Origin: Planctomycetaceae bacterium
GTDB lineage: Bacteria; Planctomycetota; Planctomycetia; Pirellulales; UBA1268
NCBI GenBank assembly: GCA_002694955.1
Contig: NZNR01000050.1
Location: 3,046 to 8,947, forward strand
Direction: 5' to 3'
Length of the DNA: 5,902 nt
Shown: positions 1 through 5,034 of the stretch, in pieces
How positions within the stretch are numbered: position 1 is the first letter of the stretch
How the letters are laid out: each line of letters opens with the position of its first letter
Program-made: the position numbers and the translations under genes
Notes under the pieces: generated by a model
The model's input: only the letters and a program-made list of their open reading frames with translations
What the model was told of the DNA's origin: nothing
Databases searched by the model: none

Positions 1-51
1 CCCCTAACAACTGTCCAGTGAAACTCCCTACCAAGAAAGCAACATAGCTAA

Positions 52-819
52 ATGCCTGAGACGTCGCCTTTAGCAATAGTCCTCGCAGCAGGAAAAGGCA
101 CCCGCATGAACAGCGACCTGCCCAAGGTATTACATGAGGCAGCTGGCAAGACTCTGCTTACGTGGGTTCTTGATGCACTAAGCGACGCTGGATGTCACGA
201 CCAGATTGTTGTCGTTGGTTATGGCGGAGAAAAGGTACGCGCACAAGTCGGAGCAAGGTCAGGCGTTGAATTCGCTGTCCAGCACAAGCAGCTTGGAACT
301 GGTGACGCCGTTCGAGCCGCTGCTCCATTGATAAAATCAAATTTTGCCGAGGGAGCATGTTCTCGGCCCGTTGTTATCGTCTGTGGTGACTCACCGCTGT
401 TGCGCCCATCGAGTATCCGACGTTTACTTGAAGCTTTTCAATCCACAGGTGCTGCGTGTCTTCTTGGAACCGCAATCACGGAAGACCCAACCGGCTTGGG
501 CCGCATAGTGCGGGACACGAACAAACAGTTCGTATGTATTACTGAGGAAAAGGATGCAACCGAAACTGAGCGGTTGATTAAAGAAGTCAACATGAGCACC
601 TATGTTTTCGCCGCCGATAAGTTACTCAAGGCCTTGGGGAAAATTAATACCGATAACGCAGCTGGAGAGTACTACCTCACAGATTGTCCGAGAGTACTTC
701 TAGACGCAGGTGAACAGGTAGATGCGGTAGCATGTCTTGAACCAAGCGAATCACTATCGGTTAACACGCCACAGCAACTCCATGCTGTGGCAAAGGCCCT
801 CCAAGCAATACAGCGATAA
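52..819 (+). CDS. glmU: GlmU-type NTP transferase, single domain (UDP-GlcNAc pyrophosphorylase)
   Basis: Probable cytosolic uridylyltransferase making UDP-GlcNAc from GlcNAc-1-phosphate and UTP, for peptidoglycan, lipopolysaccharide or other glycans. The 255-residue protein opens with the nucleotide-binding signature LAAGKGTRMNSDLPKVLH (residues 11-28). It keeps the positions that match E. coli GlmU: QLGTG (80-84), the metal-binding Asp of CGDSP (D113), E165 in EEKDAT, N180, GEYYLTD (205-211) and N238. Full-length GlmU is about 450 residues; the C-terminal left-handed beta-helix acetyltransferase domain is absent, and a clean TAA ends the gene, so it is not visibly frameshifted. The acetyltransferase step must be encoded elsewhere, or this enzyme works on another sugar-1-phosphate. 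ATG 52 directly follows an in-frame TAA (49-51), so no longer start exists; only a weak purine run (AAGAAAG) lies upstream. The family is certain; the exact substrate is inferred. Confidence 0.88.
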   Translation: MPETSPLAIVLAAGKGTRMNSDLPKVLHEAAGKTLLTWVLDALSDAGCHDQIVVVGYGGEKVRAQVGARSGVEFAVQHKQLGTGDAVRAAAPLIKSNFAEGACSRPVVIVCGDSPLLRPSSIRRLLEAFQSTGAACLLGTAITEDPTGLGRIVRDTNKQFVCITEEKDATETERLIKEVNMSTYVFAADKLLKALGKINTDNAAGEYYLTDCPRVLLDAGEQVDAVACLEPSESLSVNTPQQLHAVAKALQAIQR

Positions 820-953
820 GTTCTCACGGTTCTTACATCTATGAAATTCGTCCTGCCCGGTTGAGAATGCCGATCCTTGAACATCCGCCCCAAAAGCTTA
901 AAAGGGTGTTGGGACAATTCACTTCTTCTCTCCTCGCAGCTCCGATATCACAC

Positions 954-1898
954 ATGAATGATTTAAAGATTTTTAGTGGGCTGGCCAACCCTTCCTTAAC
1001 TCAAGACATCTGCCGTTACCTCAATCTTCCAATGGGCAAAATGTCGATCGGAAGATTTCCTGACCGAGAAATCTCCTGCAAAATTGATGAGGATGTTCGA
1101 GGGCGAGACATTTTTATCGTTCAGCCAACATGCCCTCCAGTGGATGAACACCTCATGGAACTGCTGGTCATGATCGACAGTTTCAAGCGAGCCAGTTCGT
1201 ACCGTATCACAGCTGTGATCCCATATTTTGGCTATGCAAGGCAGGATCGGAAAGACGCGGGCAGAGTTCCCATCACTGCCAAACTGGTGGCTAACTTAAT
1301 CACCCGCGCAGGAGCAGATCGCGTACTCGCAATGGATCTTCACGCTGCTCAAATTCAGGGCTTTTTTGATGTCCCGGTGGACCATCTGTACGCAGCACCT
1401 GTACTCAATAATCATTTGCAATCAATCGATTTGCCTACAGATGATTTGATTGTGGTAAGTCCTGACGTCGGTGGCATCAAGCGAGCTGTTGGGCATGGCC
1501 AAAGACTCAATGCCCCTCTGGCAATTGTTGACAAGAGGCGGGTGAGTGCTGATACGACAACAAGCGCAAATATCATTGGCGCGAGCGTCGAAGGAAAAGT
1601 AGCACTCATGTTTGATGACATGATCAGCACTGCTGGCTCTATCTGCTCAGCGGCTGAAGTTCTCCACAATCATGGAGCGAAACAGATTTTTGCTGCAGCA
1701 ACCCACGGGCTTTTGGTCGGACCCGCTATCGAAAGGTTGCAAGCGGCCCCATTGTCCGGAATCATCGTGACCGACTCAATTCCACTTGCACAAGAAAAAA
1801 CACTGCCAAATATCACAGTTCTCTCTGTTGCCAGTTTGCTCGGCCAGGCGATAAAGCGAATTCATCGAAATGAGTCAGTTAGCATGATGTTTCAGTAA
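954..1898 (+). CDS. prs: Ribose-phosphate pyrophosphokinase (PRPP synthetase)
   Basis: Cytosolic enzyme that transfers pyrophosphate from ATP to ribose-5-phosphate, giving PRPP for nucleotide, histidine, tryptophan and NAD synthesis. From ATG 954 the protein has 314 residues, the usual bacterial length (E. coli 315), and begins MNDLKIFSG, aligning with E. coli MPDMKLFAG. Visible motifs are GRFPDREI (33-40), the ATP flexible loop YARQDRK (94-100), the signature DLHAAQIQGFFDVPVD (128-143) with its metal-binding His, and the PRPP loop DDMISTAGS (221-229). In that loop the usual Asp-Thr-Gly-Gly is Ser-Thr-Ala-Gly; Ser here is also known in archaeal-type Prs, so the enzyme is probably active. The frame stays open upstream to TTG 861 and ATG 867, but those 31 extra residues look unlike the family and have no Shine-Dalgarno. 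ATG 954 also lacks one, so the start rests on homology. Confidence 0.95.
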   Translation: MNDLKIFSGLANPSLTQDICRYLNLPMGKMSIGRFPDREISCKIDEDVRGRDIFIVQPTCPPVDEHLMELLVMIDSFKRASSYRITAVIPYFGYARQDRKDAGRVPITAKLVANLITRAGADRVLAMDLHAAQIQGFFDVPVDHLYAAPVLNNHLQSIDLPTDDLIVVSPDVGGIKRAVGHGQRLNAPLAIVDKRRVSADTTTSANIIGASVEGKVALMFDDMISTAGSICSAAEVLHNHGAKQIFAAATHGLLVGPAIERLQAAPLSGIIVTDSIPLAQEKTLPNITVLSVASLLGQAIKRIHRNESVSMMFQ

Positions 1899-1931
1899 TT
1901 GAGTATTCAGGCCGTAATTGAGGCTGCCCGG

Positions 1932-1959
1932 TTGCGAAAAAATCGAGAAATGGCACAAT
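1932..1959 (+). promoter_or_regulatory. Candidate sigma-70-like promoter before rplY
   Basis: TTGCGA (1932-1937) and CACAAT (1954-1959) each match four of six bases of the -35 and -10 consensus and are 16 bp apart. They sit 25 bp upstream of the rplY start, inside the 86-nt gap after prs. The matches are modest and the promoter is unproven. Confidence 0.3.
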
Positions 1960-1984
1960 ATGGAGCCCAATTAAGGAGTTCCTG

Positions 1985-2581
1985 ATGAGCGATTTACTCG
2001 AAGTCACTGCCCGTAGCGTCACGGGTTCAAAAGCCTGCCAAAAATTGCGTCAAGAAGGCCATGTTCCTGCAGTTTTGTATGGACATGGAGAAGCCTGCGT
2101 TGATTTAGTAGTCAGACGTGATGCCGTTGAAGCAATGGTTCGGCACGGTAGCAAAACAGTCGAATTAACTGGAGCAGTAAAGTCACCTGCTCTCGTTCGT
2201 GAACTCCAGTGGAATGCATACGGCACCATCCCCCTGCATGTTGATTTTTTGCGGATTGATCCATCTGAAAAGATTAATGTTGTGGTCCCAGTTGAGTTCC
2301 GCGGGGAATGCCCAGGAGCAAAGGCTGGTGGAAAGTTCAAACAGGTAATTCGAGAACTGGAAGTTGAATGCACAGCCCAGACCATGCCTGAGGTTGCCGT
2401 TGCACATGTTGCTCATCTCGAGGCTGGAAACGTGCTCAGGGTCAAACATCTTGAACTCCCTCAAGGAGCCCATGCGACTGCAGACGCCGAAGCCGTTGTA
2501 GCTTCATGCCTCCTTTCCAGCCAAAAGCTTGAAGATGCCTCAGACATCGGAACAGAAACAGCAGAGTCGAACGATGGTTAA
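1985..2581 (+). CDS. rplY: Large ribosomal subunit protein bL25, CTC/TL5 type
   Basis: Binds 5S rRNA in the central protuberance of the 50S subunit. The 198-residue protein has the two-domain CTC/TL5 layout, not the short E. coli form of about 94 residues. The N-terminal bL25 domain covers roughly 1-92, with GSKACQKLRQEGHVPAVLYG (14-33) matching the family pattern of a basic stretch followed by VPAVxYG, and closes with HVDFLRID (85-92). The TL5 beta domain covers about 96-175 and includes VPVEFRGECPGAKAGGK (101-117). The last 25 or so residues are acidic and probably disordered. ATG 1985 follows a strong Shine-Dalgarno, AAGGAG (1973-1978), with a 6-nt spacer. It lies between prs and pth; ctc next to pth is a common bacterial pairing. 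In some bacteria CTC is stress-induced; nothing here tests that. Confidence 0.95.
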   Translation: MSDLLEVTARSVTGSKACQKLRQEGHVPAVLYGHGEACVDLVVRRDAVEAMVRHGSKTVELTGAVKSPALVRELQWNAYGTIPLHVDFLRIDPSEKINVVVPVEFRGECPGAKAGGKFKQVIRELEVECTAQTMPEVAVAHVAHLEAGNVLRVKHLELPQGAHATADAEAVVASCLLSSQKLEDASDIGTETAESNDG

Positions 2582-2646
2582 CAGAGACTCGTTATTGCGC
2601 GAACAATTGTATTGCAGACGACATATACTCCCAACGGTGATGCTCT

Positions 2647-3204
2647 GTGAAATTGCTGGTTGGCTTAGGTAATCCCGGACGGAAATATGAAGGCACTCGA
2701 CATAATGTCGGATTTGACGTACTGGATGTATTGGCAGGTCGCGGGGGCAACCCAAGCCGACGACAACGATTTCAGGGAGAAACTGCTCAAATTTCCATTC
2801 GCGGAACTTCGGCATTATTACTCTGGCCACTAACGTGGATGAATTTAAGCGGTGGCAGCGTGCTTGCCGCTCGTGATTTTTACAAACTTGACGTAACGGA
2901 CATTCTTGTGATCTGTGATGACTTCCAACTGCCGCTCAAAACAATTCGGATGCGACCGAGTGGATCTGCAGGCGGACAGAAGGGCCTTGCCGACACCATC
3001 ACACGTCTCTCAAGCACGACAATCCCTCGGCTCAGAGTGGGCATCGGACCAGTTCCAAAACAGCAGGACCCACCTTCTTTTGTACTCGGAAAATTTTCTA
3101 AGTATGAACAGGTAGACCTTGACGAGACAATTCAGCGTGCTGCCGATGCTGCAGAATCTTGGGCAGCCTCAGGGATTCAAGCTTCCATGAATAGGTACAA
3201 TTGA
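2647..3204 (+). CDS. pth: Peptidyl-tRNA hydrolase (GTG start)
   Basis: Cytosolic esterase that cleaves peptidyl-tRNA dropped by stalled ribosomes and recycles the tRNA. At 185 residues it is near the usual length. Residues 2-23 carry the signature KLLVGLGNPG...TRHNVGF with N9 and catalytic H19; MNLSG (65-69) supplies N66, and D91 in CDDFQLP (90-96) matches E. coli D93. Unusual: the usual GGHNG segment reads GGQKG (109-113), so the positions of E. coli H113 and N114 are Q111 and K112, and the DELDLP Asp96 position is Q94. The start is GTG 2647: the nearby ATG 2640 is in another frame, and GGTGAT (2636-2641) pairs with the 16S 3' tail five bases upstream. A TATACT -10-like box lies at 2624-2629 without a good -35. 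It sits 65 nt after rplY and 52 nt before rpsF. Confidence 0.95.
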   Translation: MKLLVGLGNPGRKYEGTRHNVGFDVLDVLAGRGGNPSRRQRFQGETAQISIRGTSALLLWPLTWMNLSGGSVLAARDFYKLDVTDILVICDDFQLPLKTIRMRPSGSAGGQKGLADTITRLSSTTIPRLRVGIGPVPKQQDPPSFVLGKFSKYEQVDLDETIQRAADAAESWAASGIQASMNRYN

Positions 3205-3256
3205 TACTTTACAAGACAAAAAAACTTTTAAGAACAATACGGAAGGACAATTCAAA

Positions 3257-3622
3257 ATGACTGTTTACGAAGGGATGTTTATCCTAGATTCGACGAAGTA
3301 TTCGCGTGACCCAGATACCGTCACTGGCCAACTTAACGATCTGGTAACAGAGCACGGGGGGACGGTTCTTGTCTCACAACTTTGGGACGAAAGAAAACTT
3401 GCGTATCCAATTAATGGCCAGCGAAAAGGCTCTTATTGGCTCATCTATTTCAGCATCGATGGGACAAAACTTGCTGCTTTGGAACGACAATGTGAGTTGA
3501 ACGAAAATGTATTGCGACGACTGATCTTAAAGATTGACCCCCGTTTGGCTGAGCCACTTGTCCAGCACGCACAGGCGGGAAACAGCAGCCCAAAACCAGC
3601 ACAAACAACTGTAGAGAAATGA
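3257..3622 (+). CDS. rpsF: Small ribosomal subunit protein bS6
   Basis: Protein of the 30S platform, where it pairs with bS18 on 16S rRNA. The 121-residue protein starts MTVYEGMFIL, the first strand of the S6 ferredoxin-like fold, and keeps WDERKLAYPINGQRKGSYW (43-61), equivalent to the E. coli WGRRQLAYPIN region, then LNENVLRRLILKI (81-93), the helix-strand that ends the domain. The tail from about 102 is Ala/Gln/Ser-rich and likely disordered; it is neutral to weakly charged, unlike the strongly acidic E. coli tail. ATG 3257 has a clear Shine-Dalgarno, GGAAGGA (3241-3247), nine bases upstream. The 52-nt leader shows no CCG-bulge hairpin like the known S6:S18 autoregulatory element. The partner gene rpsR, often just downstream, is absent from this window. 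Confidence 0.96.
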   Translation: MTVYEGMFILDSTKYSRDPDTVTGQLNDLVTEHGGTVLVSQLWDERKLAYPINGQRKGSYWLIYFSIDGTKLAALERQCELNENVLRRLILKIDPRLAEPLVQHAQAGNSSPKPAQTTVEK

Positions 3623-3653
3623 CACCACTACATGGGCGTTCGAAATAGAGGGC

Positions 3654-3682
3654 TTGACAGAAAGTGAACGCATGTTCACCAT
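3654..3682 (+). promoter_or_regulatory. Candidate promoter of ssb
   Basis: TTGACA (3654-3659) is a perfect -35 consensus in the 140-nt gap between rpsF and ssb. At the ideal 17-bp spacing the -10 position holds CACCAT (3677-3682), matching three of six bases including the conserved A2 and T6. The weak -10 lowers confidence. An inverted repeat fills most of the spacer and overlaps the first bases of this -10, which would allow a repressor to block it. Confidence 0.4.
3664..3679. promoter_or_regulatory. Inverted repeat resembling a LexA/SOS box before ssb
   Basis: GTGAACGCATGTTCAC has perfect 6-bp inverted arms around GCAT. The core GAAC-N4-GTTC is the core of the LexA box of Bacillus and mycobacteria (CGAACRNRYGTTYG), and the inner GCAT also fits RNRY; only the outermost C and G differ. 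It lies between the -35 TTGACA and the putative -10, the usual place for a repressor operator, and ssb is SOS-controlled in some bacteria. I saw no second GAAC-N4-GTTC in the window. LexA binding is an inference; as RNA the same bases could form a small 6-bp hairpin, but no T-run follows, so it is not a terminator. Confidence 0.4.
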
Positions 3683-3762
3683 TACGGTAGACTTAGGAAC
3701 CATATCTCACATGTCGCTTCAAGCACTGATCATTTTAGGAACGACGCAATAGGGAGATCACT

Positions 3763-4254
3763 ATGGCGAGTAGCATGAACCGGGTATTTCTGATGGGGAA
3801 TGTAACCCGTGATCCAGAACTTCGGTATATATCGAATGGTTCAGCAGTGACCGAAATCGGTCTTGCGATCAATGATCGGCGTAAATCTTCATCAGGTGAA
3901 TGGGTTGAAGAAACAACATTTGTTGACATTACCCTATGGGGCCGCACTGCCGAGATCGCAGGTGAATATGTGACGAAGGGTGCCCCACTTTTAATCGAAG
4001 GACGTTTGAAACTGGATACATGGGAAAAAGACGGAAAGAAAAACTCAAAACTTCGTGTTGTTGGTGATCGCATGCATCTCATTGGATCACGCGGAGGCAA
4101 TCGTACTGAGGGAAGTTCCCTGAGTGGCCGCAATCAGGAAGGTAGCAGCAGCAACAGTCCGGATCAGAGCGATCAGTCGGGCGGGTATGATACTGGCAGT
4201 GGCTTCGGGGCTACTAGCGCTGCAAGCGGAAGTGACGACGATATTCCTTTTTGA
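3763..4254 (+). CDS. ssb: Single-stranded DNA-binding protein
   Basis: Coats single-stranded DNA during replication, repair and recombination, normally as a tetramer, and recruits partner proteins through its C-terminal tip. The 163-residue protein has the OB fold at about 4-108: [18 protein letters not shown] (5-22), the aromatic ssDNA-stacking positions W47, F53, W59 and W87, and a strand reaching MHLIGSR near 104-110. The linker (111-156) is rich in Gly, Ser, Asn and Gln and looks disordered. It ends in DDDIPF (158-163), the acidic tip that binds DnaG, RecO, exonuclease I and others. AGGGAG (3751-3756) lies six bases before ATG 3763, which supports this start; Met5 (ATG 3775) also resembles family N-termini and is a possible alternative. 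It lies between rpsF and rplI without rpsR, and a candidate promoter and SOS-like operator lie upstream. Confidence 0.97.
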   Translation: MASSMNRVFLMGNVTRDPELRYISNGSAVTEIGLAINDRRKSSSGEWVEETTFVDITLWGRTAEIAGEYVTKGAPLLIEGRLKLDTWEKDGKKNSKLRVVGDRMHLIGSRGGNRTEGSSLSGRNQEGSSSNSPDQSDQSGGYDTGSGFGATSAASGSDDDIPF

Positions 4255-4307
4255 CCTTTTAGGTTCTCCCACAAAACTCACTAATCAATTATTAATTTAA
4301 TTTTTCT

Positions 4308-4312
4308 AAGGA
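4308..4312 (+). promoter_or_regulatory. Shine-Dalgarno fixing the extended rplI start
   Basis: AAGGA lies seven bases before ATG 4320, in an otherwise AT-rich 65-nt spacer (4255-4319). It supports initiation at 4320, and so translation of the non-canonical N-terminal tail of bL9; no ATG lies near the start of the conserved L9 domain (about 4392). Confidence 0.65.
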
Positions 4313-4319
4313 TCTACAA

Positions 4320-4850
4320 ATGACCACCACAACAATAAGAAAACAGAGGCATCAACGACACAAGCGTCTCCCCAAAGGTGAGCGAGGTGGAATCGAACTG
4401 CTTCTTATCCAGAATGTCGAACACCTTGGCAAACAGGGTGAAGTAGTCGAAGTCCGTCCGGGATACGCCAGCAACTACCTACTACCTCAGGGGCTTGCAA
4501 CAGTTGCTACCGAACATCACAAGAGAATGGTGGAAAAGCATAAGGAAAAGCTGGCTACTATTGCTCGTGAAAGACTTGCTGGACTTCGTGGACTGCTCGA
4601 AGAATTAGTCCGGACAAGCGTCACAATTGAGTCGAATGCGAACGACGAAGGCCATCTTTACGGATCAGTTGGAGCATTAGAGATTTCACGATCCCTCAAA
4701 CAGCAGGATCTTGTTGTTCCTCCAGATCAAATTATTCTGCAGGGTCCACTTAAAGAGGTTGGGCTCTACACGGTAAAAGTGCGTCTTGCGAGTGAAGTTG
4801 AGGGTGAACTGAAGGTGTGGGTTGTACCAGCAAGTAGCGAGGAAAAATAA
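4320..4850 (+). CDS. rplI: Large ribosomal subunit protein bL9 with basic N-terminal extension
   Basis: Binds 23S rRNA near the L1 stalk and reaches out over the 30S side; it helps reading-frame fidelity. The 176-residue protein carries the conserved N domain from about 25 (IELLLIQNVEHLGKQGEVVE, 25-44). The full family signature G-x2-G-x4-V-x2-G-Y-x2-N-Y-L runs from G37 to L54 and on to T64. The long connecting helix is about 65-97, and the C domain is about 99-170, with NDEGHLYGSVG (108-118) matching E. coli GDEGKLFGSIG. E. coli L9 has 149 residues and begins at the position of residue 25, so the first 24 residues here are an added tail rich in Lys, Arg and His, with no internal ATG that could bypass it. 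From memory such tails occur in planctomycete L9. It lies 65 nt after ssb and 184 nt before dnaB. Confidence 0.96.
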   Translation: MTTTTIRKQRHQRHKRLPKGERGGIELLLIQNVEHLGKQGEVVEVRPGYASNYLLPQGLATVATEHHKRMVEKHKEKLATIARERLAGLRGLLEELVRTSVTIESNANDEGHLYGSVGALEISRSLKQQDLVVPPDQIILQGPLKEVGLYTVKVRLASEVEGELKVWVVPASSEEK

Positions 4851-4906
4851 GTCAGCATCAATTTAATGGAGGGTTCGGTTTTAGTTGCTTATTTCAAACA
4901 ATAAAC

Positions 4907-4938
4907 TTGACATGCATTTACAAAAACTTGCTGACAAT
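4907..4938 (+). promoter_or_regulatory. Weak candidate promoter before dnaB
   Basis: TTGACA (4907-4912) is a perfect -35 box in the 184-nt gap between rplI and dnaB, the largest gap in the window. The best nearby -10-like hexamer, GACAAT (4933-4938), has four matches but is 20 bp away, longer than normal; the 17-bp position (GCTGAC) does not fit. The rest of the gap (4851-5034) holds no recognised RNA gene or terminator, only two tiny frames of 12 and 19 codons. Confidence 0.2.
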
Positions 4939-5034
4939 TGTGAAGTATCTGGGAATTACAAGTCAGGCTGAACAAGCAACGCTACCGCATTCTTATCACG
5001 CTAAAAAGTCTTGAATGGAATAGAGGACTTCTGA

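Noticed and set aside
861..953. Upstream extension of prs from TTG 861 or ATG 867
   Set aside because: The 29-31 extra residues do not resemble Prs N-termini, the starts lack a Shine-Dalgarno, and ATG 954 gives the standard length.
853..1934. CTGCCCGGTTG repeated at 853-863 and 1924-1934, both intergenic
   Set aside because: Several 11-bp matches are expected by chance among all pairs in a window this size; the flanks do not match and the first copy has no matching -10.
158..2830. Antisense open frames across glmU, prs, rplY and pth
   Set aside because: All overlap strongly supported + strand genes and show no domains or start signals; they are mirror frames of real coding sequence.
3205..3256. 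S6:S18 autoregulatory hairpin in the rpsF leader
   Set aside because: The leader is A-rich with no GC stem or CCG bulge; TTGATA and TTTACA -35-like words also lack a spaced -10.
3672..3752. 26-codon open frame before ssb, starting inside the inverted repeat
   Set aside because: No ribosome binding site, no recognisable peptide and no attenuator-like codon run; its ATG is part of the putative operator. Probably chance.
4845..4894. Possible terminator after rplI
   Set aside because: AAATAAG/CTTATTT arms are AT-rich with a 36-nt loop and no following T-run.
2603..4941. ACAATTGT palindrome upstream of pth (2603-2610) and dnaB (4934-4941)
   Set aside because: Short, AT-rich and with different flanks; CAATTG is also frequent within genes here.
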